Source: Spirochaetales bacterium (GTDB lineage: Bacteria > Spirochaetota > Spirochaetia > ARS1246). Taken from it: 10,534 nt of DNA. Under the pieces are notes generated by a model that was not told the DNA's origin, did not search any database, and saw only the letters and a program-made list of their open reading frames with translations. Position numbers and translations under genes: made by a program. Each line of letters starts with the position of its first letter. Within the stretch, counting starts at the first letter, position 1. Below are positions 1 to 9,195 of this stretch, in pieces. Location of the stretch: contig JABGPX010000191.1 of the NCBI GenBank assembly GCA_018644745.1, positions 1 to 10,534 on the forward strand, read 5' to 3'.

Positions 1-296
1 CCACCGGTGAGTTGAGATACAACTTCCGCCTTCCGGTTCATCATCCTGGCGAGGTTCAGTTGAACCTCCGGAATGGTGATACCCGAATCCTCAACGTCGT
101 TTAATACTTTCCAGTACATTTCACTGGAATCGAGCAGGGCTTTGGAGGGAATGCAGCCGATATTAAGGCAGGTGCCTCCCAGCCGCTTATCCTTCTCAAT
201 AAGTGCCACCTTTTTTCCGAGTTGTGCAGCCCGTATCGCCGCTACATATCCACCCGGTCCGGCGCCGATAATCGCGATGTCGAATTTTTCGCTCAA
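1..296 (-). CDS. lpdA: dihydrolipoyl dehydrogenase (E3), N-terminal part, cut by the window edge
   Basis: This flavoprotein reoxidises the dihydrolipoyl group of the E2 subunit and passes electrons through FAD to NAD+. Only 98 complete codons lie in the window; the family is normally about 460-480 residues. The visible part starts MSEKFDIAIIGAGPGG, an FAD-binding Rossmann glycine motif at residues 11-16. The redox-active disulfide motif GGTCLNIGCIPSK follows, with Cys43 and Cys48, and is diagnostic of Lpd. The start is TTG: no ATG precedes the Rossmann strand, and an AAGGAG site lies 6 nt upstream. The gene begins 23 nt after sucB, so this E3 is probably dedicated to the 2-oxoglutarate dehydrogenase complex. 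It could also serve pyruvate dehydrogenase or the glycine cleavage system. Identity is certain from sequence; complex assignment comes from context. Confidence 0.95.
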   Translation of the reverse strand, partial: MSEKFDIAIIGAGPGGYVAAIRAAQLGKKVALIEKDKRLGGTCLNIGCIPSKALLDSSEMYWKVLNDVEDSGITIPEVQLNLARMMNRKAEVVSQLTG

Positions 297-302
297 TGTG
301 AA

Positions 303-308
303 CTCCTT
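303..308 (-). promoter_or_regulatory. ribosome binding site of lpdA fixing a TTG start
   Basis: AAGGAG on the minus strand sits 6 nt before the TTG at 296-294. This ideal spacing supports TTG as the true initiation codon, since no ATG or GTG lies in frame ahead of the FAD-binding strand. Confidence 0.75.
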
Positions 309-319
309 AGATCCTTCGC

Positions 320-1552
320 CTATAAATCCAGGAGCATTTGGCCTGGATCCTCAACGAGCTTCTTTATTTTTACCAAGAAACTCACCGCGTCTTTACCATC
401 CATAATTCGGTGATCGTAGGTTACGGCGACGTACATCATTGGCCGGATAACCACCTCATCATCTATTGCCACCGGCCTCTTTTGAATCGTGTGCATCCCG
501 AGGATTGCCGATTGAGGCGGAGAAGGAATCGGAGTTGAAAGCAGCGAGCCGAAAACACCTCCATTGGTAATGGAGAATGTTCCGCCGGTTAACTCATCAA
601 CTGTGATCTTTTTTTCCTTTGCTCGAACCGCAAAAGACATAATTTCATTTTCGATCTCTGAGAAGCCTTTTTGGTCCGCGTCGCGAACAACTGGAACAAT
701 AAGGCCTCTTTCTGTCGAAACAGCTACACCGATGTTGTATCGGTTGTTATATACGATATCGTCGTCATCGATTATCGCATTCGCAACAGGATACTCTTTG
801 AGCGCCGCCGCGGCGGCTTTTACAAAAAACGACATAAAACCCAGCCGGATACCGTGCTTTTTCTCAAAAATATCCCGGTACTTCGCCCTCATTTCCATTA
901 CCGCGGATAGATCAATCTCATTAAAGGTGGTGAGATGGGCACTGGTGTGCTTTGCGCTTACCAGATTTTCCGCTATCCGCTTTCGAAGTCGGGTCATTTT
1001 TATCCGTGTTTGGTCTTCCATCGGACCGGCTGGAGTTATGCTTTGGATCTCGGCCATTGCCGGCCTGTTGGCCAGCACCATTTCCAAAGCCGATAGAGCG
1101 TCTTCCTTTGTTATCCTCCCGCCCTTTCCTGTACCGGAGATCGCCTCCGGATTAAGGCCGTGTTCTACGACTATCCTTCTTACCGAAGGAGCAAGACCAT
1201 CGAGAGCGGTATTTTCAGGCATTTTCACGGGCTGGGCAGCGGCTTCGGGTTTTTCAGCTTGAATCGGTTCTGAAATCGGTTCAGGAACCTCGGCGGATTG
1301 CCGCGCGGAAGCGGAAGCATCGGAAACAATTTCCGCCACTATCTGGCCTACTTCTACTTCGTCACCTTCAGCCGCCAATCTTTTCAGTACGCCGCTCACC
1401 GTGGAGGGTACCGCAAGAGTTGCCTTATCGGTTTCCAACTCGAAGAGCTCATCACCTTCCTGGATAGCTTCACCATCGGCTTTCAGCCACGCGGCAATTA
1501 TCCCGCTTGTTACCGATTCGCCCATTTTAGGTACACTGATGTTTTCTTTCAT
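320..1552 (-). CDS. sucB: dihydrolipoyllysine-residue succinyltransferase, E2 of 2-oxoglutarate dehydrogenase
   Basis: This core subunit transfers the succinyl group from E1 to CoA via a lipoyl arm. The 410-residue protein has the usual order. A lipoyl domain (about 2-77) carries the ETDKA motif, with Lys43 as the predicted lipoylation site. A Pro/Ala/Glu-rich linker follows (about 79-118), then a peripheral subunit-binding domain (about 120-153, LAPSVRRIV...[14 protein letters not shown]), and a catalytic domain (about 180-410). The catalytic domain ends with [12 protein letters not shown], where His381 and Asp385 match the acyltransferase HxxxD active site. TTFNEIDL in the catalytic domain is typical of succinyl rather than acetyl transferases, and adjacency to sucA agrees. 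Length is normal (E. coli about 405). The ATG lies 11 nt after the sucA stop, with GAGGA just ahead of it. Confidence 0.97.
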   Translation of the reverse strand: MKENISVPKMGESVTSGIIAAWLKADGEAIQEGDELFELETDKATLAVPSTVSGVLKRLAAEGDEVEVGQIVAEIVSDASASARQSAEVPEPISEPIQAEKPEAAAQPVKMPENTALDGLAPSVRRIVVEHGLNPEAISGTGKGGRITKEDALSALEMVLANRPAMAEIQSITPAGPMEDQTRIKMTRLRKRIAENLVSAKHTSAHLTTFNEIDLSAVMEMRAKYRDIFEKKHGIRLGFMSFFVKAAAAALKEYPVANAIIDDDDIVYNNRYNIGVAVSTERGLIVPVVRDADQKGFSEIENEIMSFAVRAKEKKITVDELTGGTFSITNGGVFGSLLSTPIPSPPQSAILGMHTIQKRPVAIDDEVVIRPMMYVAVTYDHRIMDGKDAVSFLVKIKKLVEDPGQMLLDL

Positions 1553-1563
1553 ATATATCCTCG

Positions 1564-4365
1564 CTATTCGAACAGAGCGGTAAGAATCTCCTCGAGTTGG
1601 ATCAGGTGCTGTTTATACGATCCCGTAGCCGGACTCGCCGTTCCTTTCCTGCCGATATATGATATTCCCGCATCGCCGGTAATACGGTGCCGGTGCTCGT
1701 TAATAAAGTACCACGCGCCTCGATTCCTTGGTTCTTCCTGAACCCAATAAAATTGCTTCGCCGTGGGGTACCCGGCCAGCGCAGTTTTCAATTGCTGCTC
1801 CGGAAGCGGGTATAGTTGTTCCATTCGGATTATCGCTGTATCATCTCGATTCTTTTCCGTCCGGCGTTTGTCCAGATCATAAAACACCTTACCGGAGCAC
1901 AACACAACAGTCTCCGCATTCGTCGGGCGGACTGGATCATCCAGAATCTCGCTGAATTGCCCCTCGGCCATATCTGCGATTGAAGACACCGCATCCTTGC
2001 TCCGAAGCAGGCTCTTTGGTGTCATCAGTATGAGTGGCTTTCGAAACGTCCGCATCATCTGGCGTCGCAGAACATGAAAATATTGCGCCGGTGTCGTAAG
2101 ATTGCATACTTGCATGTTGTCTTCGGCACACAGGAGAAGAAACCTTCCAAGATGCCCATAAGAATGCTCAGGCCCCTGCCCTTCGTAACCGTGGGGAAGC
2201 AGCATCACAAGCCCGTTACCCCTGTCCCATTTTGATTCACCAGCGGCAATAAATTGATCAATTACTACTTGCGCGCCGTTTACAAAATCGCCGAACTGAG
2301 CTTCCCACAACGAAAGCATCTCCGGCTCAGCCATCGAGTTTCCATATTCAAAACCAAGCACCGCGAACTCTGACAGCGGACTGTCATATACACGAAAACG
2401 AGCTTGTTCCGCAGAGAGATGTGCGAGGGGCATATACGGCTCGGGTCGTTCCGAGGAAGTGTTCCACCAAACCGCGTGTCGATGAGAAAATGTGCCCCGG
2501 CCTGAATCTTCTCCACTCAATCTAACTGGAGTACCCTCTCTGAGGAGGGACCCAAACGCAAGAGCTTCGGCGGTTCCCCAATCGAAACTCAGACCGCTCG
2601 AAAACATAGTCTTCTTTTCATCGAGTATGCGCTTGAGTTTGCGGTGAATGCCGAACCCGACCGGCGGCTCGGTAATTTTTTCGCCGATTTCGCGCAGCAT
2701 ATTCTCAGGAACCGCCGTCGCCGCCGGGCTATGATCATAGGCTTTTGTGTATTTTTTCCAATCGCCGTATTGAAAACCGTCTGTAATGTATTCGACGGGT
2801 TTGTTCCGTGCGCTTTCAAGCGCGGCCTTCAGAGATCGATTATAATCCTTCCGTATCTGCTTCTGCTCATCATACGTGCAGACACCTTCAGAGTCTAATT
2901 GAGCTCCATAAAGGCTGGTAACACTTTTCGCATTTTCGATAAGCTTGTACATAATTGGATGAGTAAACGAAGGCTCATCGGCTTCATTATGACCATACTT
3001 ACGATAGCAAATAATATCCACCACGACGTCGTATCCGAACTTTTGCCGAAAAGATATCGCTAACTCTACCGCCCGGGCGACATGTTCAGGATAGTTTCCG
3101 TTGACATGGAGAATCGGCACCGGCATGGCTTTAGCGACATCAGTACAGAAAAAAGTCGACCGCGAATCTCTGGAGGCCGTAGTAAATCCTATCTGATTAT
3201 TTACGATTATATGAATAGTGCCGCCTGTTTTATATCCTCTGAGCTGAGAGAGGTTAAAAGTTTCTGCAACAACCCCTTGGCCGGTAAACGCGGAATCACC
3301 ATGCACGAGTACCGGCAGCACTTTTTTCCGATGGGTGTCGTTACGTCTCCGCTGGGCGCCTCGAGCCTTTCCTTCCACCACGGCATCGATTGCTTCCAGA
3401 TGGCTGGGATTGGGAAGCAGACTGACGTGGGTCGAACTGCCGTCTTCGTTTACATGATCGGTGCTAAAACCCAGATGGTACTTCACGTCTCCGCTGCCGC
3501 CCACTTCATATGGCAGCGTTTTATCCTCAAAAGTGGAAAAGATCTCCTCTTCCGGCTTATTCATCAAATTGGTCAGCACATTGAGCCGTCCGCGATGAGC
3601 CATGCCGAGAACAATCTCCTGTATACCGAGCTTCTTCGCACCGGCATCGATAATATGGTGAATCGCCGGGATAAGAGCTTCTCCGCCTTCTAAAGAAAAT
3701 CGCTTTTGTCCGATATAGTTAGAGTGGATAAAGTGCTCCAGTTCCTCGGTCTTGATTAAATCCGATAAAATATCTTTTTTCTGTTGATTGCTGGGAACGG
3801 GTCGATTGTTATTCTGTTCAATCTTCTCTATTAACCAGCCCCGCATTGTGCGGTTCTGAATATGAAGTATCTCCACTCCTATTCGTGAGCAATAGGTTTC
3901 CCGCAAAGAAGCAATTATCTGCTCGAGAGGTCCTCTCGCGGGGGAAATCCCGCGGCCGGATTTGAACTCAGACTTGCTATCACCCGCATCGAGGCCGAAA
4001 TCCTCCGGCTCTAGCCCTTCATAATTGCCTTCTACTGTCTTGGCAAGAAACTGAAGTTCCGGCGGTAGATACCCTTCGAGAGGGTTGGTATCGGCATATA
4101 AATAGCCGACATCTCGATAGGCCCAAACCAGGCTGTCTACCCGTCCTTGTTTATATTCATGAGATGATTTGTCGAGTGATGAGGACTCAAGTTTTATTTC
4201 GGCCGGGGTATCTTTCGTCCTTCTGACGGGCCGCCCGGATTCTCCCGCCTCTCTGGAAAAGATGGTATCCCATTCTTTGGGTACGGAATCCGGGTCATTT
4301 TTCCACGCCTCGAGAAGCTCTTCGGCAAAACCTAGATTGCCAATTCCGATAGAGTCGTTGTTCAA
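1564..4365 (-). CDS. sucA: 2-oxoglutarate dehydrogenase E1 component
   Basis: This thiamine-diphosphate enzyme decarboxylates 2-oxoglutarate and succinylates the lipoyl group of SucB. At 933 residues it has the classical length and shows no N-terminal acyltransferase fusion of the actinobacterial Kgd type. An N-terminal segment rich in acidic residues ([16 protein letters not shown]) matches the E1o region known to engage the E2 core. MAHRGRLN carries His257, aligning with the E. coli active-site His260. [10 protein letters not shown] (from residue 356) followed by NNQIGFTT is the ThDP/Mg2+ binding region. [18 protein letters not shown] (from residue 726) lies in the second transketolase domain. 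The start is TTG at 4365, preceded 6 nt upstream by AAGGGG; no better in-frame start exists. The gene follows sucD by 21 nt. Confidence 0.97.
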   Translation of the reverse strand: MNNDSIGIGNLGFAEELLEAWKNDPDSVPKEWDTIFSREAGESGRPVRRTKDTPAEIKLESSSLDKSSHEYKQGRVDSLVWAYRDVGYLYADTNPLEGYLPPELQFLAKTVEGNYEGLEPEDFGLDAGDSKSEFKSGRGISPARGPLEQIIASLRETYCSRIGVEILHIQNRTMRGWLIEKIEQNNNRPVPSNQQKKDILSDLIKTEELEHFIHSNYIGQKRFSLEGGEALIPAIHHIIDAGAKKLGIQEIVLGMAHRGRLNVLTNLMNKPEEEIFSTFEDKTLPYEVGGSGDVKYHLGFSTDHVNEDGSSTHVSLLPNPSHLEAIDAVVEGKARGAQRRRNDTHRKKVLPVLVHGDSAFTGQGVVAETFNLSQLRGYKTGGTIHIIVNNQIGFTTASRDSRSTFFCTDVAKAMPVPILHVNGNYPEHVARAVELAISFRQKFGYDVVVDIICYRKYGHNEADEPSFTHPIMYKLIENAKSVTSLYGAQLDSEGVCTYDEQKQIRKDYNRSLKAALESARNKPVEYITDGFQYGDWKKYTKAYDHSPAATAVPENMLREIGEKITEPPVGFGIHRKLKRILDEKKTMFSSGLSFDWGTAEALAFGSLLREGTPVRLSGEDSGRGTFSHRHAVWWNTSSERPEPYMPLAHLSAEQARFRVYDSPLSEFAVLGFEYGNSMAEPEMLSLWEAQFGDFVNGAQVVIDQFIAAGESKWDRGNGLVMLLPHGYEGQGPEHSYGHLGRFLLLCAEDNMQVCNLTTPAQYFHVLRRQMMRTFRKPLILMTPKSLLRSKDAVSSIADMAEGQFSEILDDPVRPTNAETVVLCSGKVFYDLDKRRTEKNRDDTAIIRMEQLYPLPEQQLKTALAGYPTAKQFYWVQEEPRNRGAWYFINEHRHRITGDAGISYIGRKGTASPATGSYKQHLIQLEEILTALFE

Positions 4366-4371
4366 CTCAGT

Positions 4372-4377
4372 CCCCTT
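4372..4377 (-). promoter_or_regulatory. ribosome binding site of sucA fixing a TTG start
   Basis: AAGGGG on the minus strand lies 6 nt before the TTG at 4365-4363, in the 21-nt gap after sucD. It supports TTG initiation and gives the full N-terminal E2-interaction segment. Confidence 0.65.
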
Positions 4378-4386
4378 GCTTTACGC

Positions 4387-5256
4387 CTAACTCAAGTTTT
4401 CTTTTAATAGTCCAGGAATTTCATCGGGCAGATCAGCCACGGGTACACCGGCATCTTGAAATGCCGCGATTTTTGCTTCAGGTGTTCCTTTCCCTCCGGA
4501 GATAATGGCACCCGCGTGCCCCATCCTCTTTCCAGGAGGTGCTGTTCGACCCGATATAAAGGAAACAACCGGCTTGGTCATATTCGCCCTAATAAACTCC
4601 GCGGCATTCTCTTCAGATTCCCCGCCAATTTCGCCGATGAGTACGACACCTTCGGTCTGAGGGTCTAACTCATAGAGCTCGAGTAAATCCACATAGTTTG
4701 TGCCGATTATAGGATCGCCCCCAATACCGACGCAGGTTGATTGCCCCATTCCCGCTGAAGTGAGATTGTACACCACCTCGTAAGTGAGAGTTCCGCTTCG
4801 GGAAATAACTCCAATCGATCCTTCCTTGTGAATCTTATACGGCATAATACCAACTTTACATTGTCCGGGGGAAATCAAACCCGGGCAGTTGGGTCCGATG
4901 AGTCTGCAGCCTTTTTCCTGGGCATAATAATAAGCGTCCATTGTATCGAGAACCGGAAGCCCCTCGGTTATGCAGACGATAAGAGGCACGCCGGCGTCAG
5001 CGGCCTCGCGTATAGCTCCTGCCGCAAATTTCGCCGGGACAAAAATAACCGTGCAATTCGCGCCGGTATCGTTTTTGCATTCCGCTACTGAGTTGTATAC
5101 AGGAATGTCATCGACTTTCTGGCCGCCCTTTCCGGGCGTTACCCCGCCGACTAGCTTTGTGCCATCGGCAACCATCGTACGTGAATGGAAAGCGCCGTCT
5201 CTTCCGGTTACTCCCTGTACCATTACTTTTGTTTCGTTATTGACCAGTATGCTCAT
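4387..5256 (-). CDS. sucD: succinyl-CoA synthetase subunit alpha
   Basis: SucD carries the phosphohistidine that relays phosphate between succinyl-phosphate and the nucleotide during reversible conversion of succinyl-CoA to succinate, with ATP or GTP formation. It pairs with SucC. The 289-residue protein has the normal length. An N-terminal CoA-binding Rossmann domain opens with [15 protein letters not shown], followed by GGVTPGKGG. The C-terminal ligase domain contains [16 protein letters not shown], where His247 matches the E. coli phosphorylated His246. The ATG starts 4 nt after the sucC stop; GGAGG lies inside the last codons of sucC about 9 nt upstream, which suggests coupled translation. 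Nucleotide specificity cannot be read from this subunit. Confidence 0.98.
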   Translation of the reverse strand: MSILVNNETKVMVQGVTGRDGAFHSRTMVADGTKLVGGVTPGKGGQKVDDIPVYNSVAECKNDTGANCTVIFVPAKFAAGAIREAADAGVPLIVCITEGLPVLDTMDAYYYAQEKGCRLIGPNCPGLISPGQCKVGIMPYKIHKEGSIGVISRSGTLTYEVVYNLTSAGMGQSTCVGIGGDPIIGTNYVDLLELYELDPQTEGVVLIGEIGGESEENAAEFIRANMTKPVVSFISGRTAPPGKRMGHAGAIISGGKGTPEAKIAAFQDAGVPVADLPDEIPGLLKENLS

Positions 5257-5260
5257 AGAA

Positions 5261-6397
5261 CTAAACCTCCCGGCTCACGGCCACAACTTTGCGTACCGCT
5301 TCGGTAAGGTTTTCCAAAGCCGAAAGTCCAGCGTCTGTAAGAATTTCTCGGCCTTCTTTATCGTTGGTTCCTATAAGGCGGATTACCACTGGAACCGGTA
5401 TGTCAATTTGTTTCCTCGCCAGAAGTATCCCATTCGCGATATCGTCGCATCGCGTAATGCCGCCGAAGATGTTGATAAGAATCGCCTTAACTTTGCTATT
5501 GTTGAGAATGATAGAGAAGGCATTCAGCACCTTCTCCGGATTGGAGCTTCCACCCACATCAAGAAAGTTTGCCGGGTCACCCCCGAAATGCTTGATCAAA
5601 TCCATGGTTGCCATAGCGAGTCCCGCGCCGTTTACGATACAGCCGATATCTCCGTCCATACTTACAAAACTGAGATCCACCTCGTTTGCCCGTATCTCAT
5701 CGGCTGAATACTCCTCAGGATTCTGTAGCGCTTGAACATCCTCATGTTTGAACAAGGCGCTGTCATCGAAATTAACCTTGGCGTCCAGAGCGACAAGCCG
5801 ATCGCCATCGAGGCGGGCATAGGGATTGATTTCAACCAGCGAACAATCTTTCTCGAGAAAGAGATTATAGAGCTTAAACACGGTGTCGCGAGCCTGGCTC
5901 TTCAAAACATCATTTTCAAATGCTTTGGACAGTACCGCGTCCAATTCCGCGTCGTTTATGCCGGCATGGGGGAACACCGACAGCTTGAGGATCTTCTCGG
6001 GCTCGGAAACCGCGAGTTCCTCTATCTCAACCCCGCCGGCCGCGCTCAGCATGAGGGTAATTCCTTTTGTGTTCCGATCAACGGTAAGGCCAAGATAGTA
6101 TTCCTGCTCAAAATTAACTGCCTCAGCTAAAAGTATTTTTTCTACAGGTAGATCTTTAATTGTAAGGCCGAGAATTTTCTCAGCCGCGTCCCGCAAGCCG
6201 GTCTCGTCTTTTGCCACCTTTACACCGCCGGCCTTCCCTCGACCGCCTACAAGCACCTGTGCTTTTACGACAAGCGGGTAGCCGATTTCCGAGGCTGCCT
6301 GCACCGCCTCATCGGTGGTGTGGGCAAGCACTGCTTTTGAAACAGGGATGCCGTACTGCTTAAAGAGCTCGTGCCCTTGATATTCGTGAACTTTCAT
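5261..6397 (-). CDS. sucC: succinyl-CoA synthetase subunit beta (ADP/GDP-forming)
   Basis: The beta subunit binds nucleotide, Mg2+ and succinate. The 378-residue protein opens with [18 protein letters not shown] and [12 protein letters not shown], typical of the ATP-grasp fold (about 2-230). VEINPYARL and [13 protein letters not shown] follow; the Asn and Asp in these match the metal ligands of the family. The C-terminal ligase/flavodoxin-like domain has [19 protein letters not shown] and [14 protein letters not shown], which form the succinate and phosphate pocket. Length is slightly below E. coli SucC (388). The ATG overlaps the sdhB stop as TAATG, so translation is probably coupled to sdhB. 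ATP versus GTP preference cannot be decided by eye. Confidence 0.98.
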   Translation of the reverse strand: MKVHEYQGHELFKQYGIPVSKAVLAHTTDEAVQAASEIGYPLVVKAQVLVGGRGKAGGVKVAKDETGLRDAAEKILGLTIKDLPVEKILLAEAVNFEQEYYLGLTVDRNTKGITLMLSAAGGVEIEELAVSEPEKILKLSVFPHAGINDAELDAVLSKAFENDVLKSQARDTVFKLYNLFLEKDCSLVEINPYARLDGDRLVALDAKVNFDDSALFKHEDVQALQNPEEYSADEIRANEVDLSFVSMDGDIGCIVNGAGLAMATMDLIKHFGGDPANFLDVGGSSNPEKVLNAFSIILNNSKVKAILINIFGGITRCDDIANGILLARKQIDIPVPVVIRLIGTNDKEGREILTDAGLSALENLTEAVRKVVAVSREV

Positions 6398-7137
6398 TAT
6401 TTACTCTCCGCCGTTTCTTCACCGCGTTCTTCGCGATAAGTCTTAATTTTCCCTTTTGTGAGGTTGATGAGCTTTGTGATTTTTATGCCTCGCGGGCAGA
6501 CCTTGGTGCATTCAAAATGGTTGTCACATGACCATACTCCGTTTTTATGATCGAGTACATCTAGCCGATCTTCAAAACCAGAATCTCTGGTGTCAAATAC
6601 AAATCGCGCGGCCTGTATAATTGCAGCAGGGCCAATAAACTCAGGATTCTCATCCATAACCGGACAAGCAGAAATGCAAGACTGGCAGAGAATACACTTG
6701 GTTGCATCATCTATCTCTTCACGATCTTCCTGAGATTGAAAATATTCCTTTTCACCTTCAAGAGGTTTAGGAATAAGAAAAGGTTTGACAGATTCGAATT
6801 TCTCAAAAAACGGAGCCTGTCCGACCATAAGGTCCCGCTCGATATCGAGATTCCGGAGGGGCTCGAGAGTAATTACCTCTCCGTCGGTGTCGGCCACGTC
6901 CTGGATGAGTGTTTTGCAGGCGAGCCGCTCTTTACCGTTGATTCTCATAGCGTCGGAGCCGCACACACCATGGGCACAGCTCTTTCGAAATCCCAGCGTT
7001 CGGTCAACTCCACGCTTGATATTCATAAGCGCGTCCAGCACCCGGTCGGTGGGTTCCACGTCAATATCATAGCGCTGGAAATGGGGATCATTATCAGATT
7101 CAGGATTGAATCTTTTTACTTCGAGTACTACCTTCAT
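6397..7137 (-). CDS. sdhB: succinate dehydrogenase iron-sulfur subunit
   Basis: SdhB wires electrons from the SdhA flavin to quinone through three Fe-S clusters. The 246-residue protein has an N-terminal ferredoxin domain whose 2Fe-2S ligands appear as Cys54, Cys59, Asp62 and Cys74 (CAHGVCGSDAM...LAC). The Asp in third place also occurs in E. coli SdhB (Asp63), so it is not a defect. The C-terminal domain has CILCQSCISACP (Cys148, 151, 154, 158) and CDNHFECTKVCPRG (Cys204, 210, 214), the pattern for one 4Fe-4S and one 3Fe-4S cluster. GAGGAG lies 5 nt before the ATG. The gene starts 142 nt after sdhA, across a large inverted repeat, and its stop overlaps the sucC start. A fumarate reductase role is possible in principle; the operon context favours the oxidative direction. 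Confidence 0.97.
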   Translation of the reverse strand: MKVVLEVKRFNPESDNDPHFQRYDIDVEPTDRVLDALMNIKRGVDRTLGFRKSCAHGVCGSDAMRINGKERLACKTLIQDVADTDGEVITLEPLRNLDIERDLMVGQAPFFEKFESVKPFLIPKPLEGEKEYFQSQEDREEIDDATKCILCQSCISACPVMDENPEFIGPAAIIQAARFVFDTRDSGFEDRLDVLDHKNGVWSCDNHFECTKVCPRGIKITKLINLTKGKIKTYREERGEETAESK

Positions 7138-7188
7138 CGCTGCTCCTCTTGCTTACGGGCTCCTCTAAAAACTGCTACATTGACATCC

Positions 7189-7265
7189 GGCACATACGAA
7201 AAACCCCGATTTTATAAGGAAAATAACTCAGTCAGTTGCACTGAGTGTGGGTTTTTCGATGTGCC
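7189..7265. repeat. compound inverted repeat (stem-loop element) between sdhA and sdhB
   Basis: The outer arms are 7189-7206 and 7249-7265. Read on the plus strand the left arm is GGCACATACGAAAAACCC, and the right arm is its reverse complement except for one bulged A at 7196, giving 17 pairs. Inside lies a second perfect 7-bp repeat, ACTCAGT (7226-7232) and ACTGAGT (7240-7246), with a 7-nt loop. In the sdh transcript the inner hairpin stacks almost directly on the outer stem, leaving an A/U-rich single strand of about 19 nt on the other side. The structure begins 14 nt after the sdhA stop codon. There is no U-run after the stem on either strand, so it does not look like an intrinsic terminator. 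An RNA stability or processing element, an attenuator, or a small miniature repeat are all possible. Confidence 0.8.
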
Positions 7266-7279
7266 CTTCTGCCCTCGCC

Positions 7280-9010
7280 TTAATACACTCTGGGTTTAGG
7301 TTCCCACCGGCTCAAATCTACGTCCTTGTATGCGATTGAAACCTCATCATCCTTCAGCGAAACAAGGGTGTGTTTGAGCCAGTTATCATCATCCCGCTCA
7401 GGATAATCTTCTCTCGAATGGGCACCCCGGCTCTCTTTTCTATTCAGCGCCGCAGCGGCGGTGCTAAGAGAAAGGTCGAGAAGGTTGCGCAGTTCGATTA
7501 TTTCCAATACTTCATTATTAAAAGACTGATTAGAGTCCTGCAGTCTCAATTCCTTCGCCCTCTGCCGCAGTTCCTTCATATCAGAAACCGCCTGCTTCAT
7601 ATCTTCTTCACGTCGATAGACTCCGACGTTTTTCATCATACTTTCCTGCATCTCTCGATATAGATCGCCTGTCGCAGGGCTGGTCTTGCCGTCCTGAAGA
7701 GTCTCAATTTCTTTCCTCGAAGAATCACCCGCTCCTGAAGGAATAGACGGCACATCAACACCATCAACATACTCGGCGATGTGCTGGCCCGCCCGCCGGC
7801 CGAAAACAATAAGATCTACAAGGCTGTTGGTACCGAGCCTATTCGCTCCATGTACGGATACACATGCGCATTCACCCGCGGCGTACAGCCCTTCATAGAC
7901 AACAGACCCAGTACTCACCCGGCCATGCAGATCGGTGGGTATTCCTCCCATTGCATAGTGGGCAGTCGGCTGCACCGGCATAGGTGCTTCGGCGGGATCT
8001 ACATTCAAATAAGTGCGGCAGAAATCAGCAATATCCGGCAGCTTTGATTCCACGACTTCCCGTCCAAGCACGGTAGCATCTAGATACACATAATCATCAA
8101 TTTTGTGATCGCCCCGAATACCGCGCCCCGCGGCAATCTCGGTCATAATCGCTCGAGAAACCATATCCCGCGGAGCGAGGTCGAGCATTGTGGGAGCGTA
8201 CTCCTCCATAAACCGCTTGCCGTCCTTATTGCGGAGAATACCGCCTTCACCGCGTACTCCTTCGGTGATGAGAATTCCCATTCCATAAATCCCGGTTGGG
8301 TGAAATTGGAAAAATTCAAGATCTTCGAGAGGAATACCGGATTTGGCCACTAGCGCGGGTCCGTCGCCGGTATTTGCGTGGGCATTGGATGTAACCTTGA
8401 ACATCCTGCCAAAACCGCCGGTAGCGAAAAGCACTGCTTTTGCATGAAAAGTGTGTACCTCGCCGGTTGCCAATTCTAACACCACGACGCCCGCACACCT
8501 GGTTCCATCAAGAATAAGTTCGACTGCCTGATATTCATCAAAAAATCGTACCTGGTTTTTAATACACTGTTGATAAAGAGTCTGGAGAATCATATGACCG
8601 GTTCGATCTGCAGCATAGCAAGACCGGTGCACCGGCCCGGCACCGAAATCCCTGGTATGACCCCCGAAACGACGTTGGGCTATTTTGCCTTCGGCGGTGC
8701 GGCTGAATGGGAGTCCCCGATGTTCGAGGTCGTACACCGCATGCACAGCTTCATCGGCGAGTACAATTGCCGCGTTCTGATCGGTAAGATAGTCGCCGCC
8801 CTTAACAGTGTCAAAGGCGTGCCATTCCGGCCGATCCTCCTCAACGTTGCCAAGAGCCGCGCCAATACCACCCTGAGCAGCTCCGGTATGGCTGCGTGTC
8901 GGGTACACTTTGGAAATTACCGCGGTTTTCGCTTTTTTGCTTGCTTCCAGCGCGGCATAGAGACCTGCACCGCCGGCGCCTATTATTACTGCGTCGTATT
9001 CATGAATCAA
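7280..9010 (-). CDS. sdhA: succinate dehydrogenase flavoprotein subunit
   Basis: SdhA oxidises succinate to fumarate on a covalently bound FAD and is the first gene of the operon. The 576-residue protein begins [20 protein letters not shown], a Rossmann FAD site. [12 protein letters not shown] places His41 as the predicted covalent flavin-attachment residue. FFQFHPTGI (His237), LAPRDMVSR (Arg281), HYAMGGIPT and ANRLGTNSL correspond to the substrate-binding and proton-transfer residues of the SdhA/FrdA family. The C-terminal helical domain is complete and ends PKPRVY. The start is TTG at 9010, with GAAGGAG 7 nt upstream; the nearby ATG at 9003 is out of frame. Sequence alone does not cleanly separate succinate dehydrogenase from fumarate reductase; linkage to sucCDAB supports the former. 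No sdhC or sdhD lies upstream or downstream. Confidence 0.97.
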   Translation of the reverse strand: MIHEYDAVIIGAGGAGLYAALEASKKAKTAVISKVYPTRSHTGAAQGGIGAALGNVEEDRPEWHAFDTVKGGDYLTDQNAAIVLADEAVHAVYDLEHRGLPFSRTAEGKIAQRRFGGHTRDFGAGPVHRSCYAADRTGHMILQTLYQQCIKNQVRFFDEYQAVELILDGTRCAGVVVLELATGEVHTFHAKAVLFATGGFGRMFKVTSNAHANTGDGPALVAKSGIPLEDLEFFQFHPTGIYGMGILITEGVRGEGGILRNKDGKRFMEEYAPTMLDLAPRDMVSRAIMTEIAAGRGIRGDHKIDDYVYLDATVLGREVVESKLPDIADFCRTYLNVDPAEAPMPVQPTAHYAMGGIPTDLHGRVSTGSVVYEGLYAAGECACVSVHGANRLGTNSLVDLIVFGRRAGQHIAEYVDGVDVPSIPSGAGDSSRKEIETLQDGKTSPATGDLYREMQESMMKNVGVYRREEDMKQAVSDMKELRQRAKELRLQDSNQSFNNEVLEIIELRNLLDLSLSTAAAALNRKESRGAHSREDYPERDDDNWLKHTLVSLKDDEVSIAYKDVDLSRWEPKPRVY

Positions 9011-9017
9011 TGTGCTT

Positions 9018-9024
9018 CTCCTTC
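9018..9024 (-). promoter_or_regulatory. ribosome binding site of sdhA fixing a TTG start
   Basis: GAAGGAG on the minus strand lies 7 nt before the TTG at 9010-9008. Together with the lack of any in-frame ATG before the FAD-binding strand, it sets the start. Confidence 0.75.
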
Positions 9025-9091
9025 GAAAAACAGAGACGTGTCCCGCAACTTTTTCTCATCAGCTTCACGCTTTTTTTGCATTGTCCAGATT

Positions 9092-9120
9092 AGTGTACTA
9101 GCGGCAAATCGAAAAAGCAA
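9092..9120 (-). promoter_or_regulatory. candidate sigma-70 promoter for the sdh-suc operon
   Basis: On the minus strand TTGCTT (9120-9115) and TACACT (9097-9092) are separated by 17 nt. They match 3 of 6 and 4 of 6 of the -35 and -10 consensus. Transcription would start near 9085 and leave a 5' leader of about 75 nt before the sdhA TTG. It is the best-spaced pair I found in the divergent intergenic region, but the match is moderate and it is a prediction only. Confidence 0.35.
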
Positions 9121-9195
9121 GAAAGAGTACCATCTGGAAATGCACCTGTCTAAACGTCTATACAAAGGCGAAGAGTTGGCGTACATTCCCACTAT

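Noticed and set aside
564..1262. Long plus-strand open frame of 232 codons opposite sucB.
   Set aside because: It lies wholly antisense to a well-conserved sucB, has biased low-complexity composition and no convincing ribosome site. It is a shadow of the real gene.
3082..3693. Plus-strand open frame of 203 codons opposite sucA.
   Set aside because: It is antisense to the conserved ThDP-binding region of SucA and shows no recognisable domain, so I treat it as a coding shadow.
4970..5707. Plus-strand open frame of 245 codons crossing the sucC/sucD junction.
   Set aside because: It is antisense to two conserved genes and shows no protein family features.
6927..6964. Asp in place of the third Cys of the SdhB 2Fe-2S site as a possible loss of the cluster.
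   Set aside because: The same Asp ligand is present in functional E. coli SdhB, so it is normal variation.
7189..7265. The sdhA-sdhB inverted repeat read as a Rho-independent terminator.
   Set aside because: Neither strand has a U-run directly after the stem; the T-run is inside the arm, and the operon clearly continues downstream with coupled genes.
9134..9164. Possible plus-strand promoter (CTGGAA, 19-nt spacer, TATACA) for the small membrane-protein gene.
   Set aside because: The -10 is fair (4 of 6), but the -35 is poor and the spacing is long, so I do not list it as a feature.
9007..9192. 61-codon minus-strand reading frame (GTG start) ending in a TTGA overlap with the sdhA start; contains a short hydrophobic stretch.
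   Set aside because: It was considered as a small membrane anchor or leader peptide. It has no Shine-Dalgarno site, its hydrophobic stretch is short and interrupted by Arg, it resembles no SdhC/SdhD, and the best operon promoter lies inside it.
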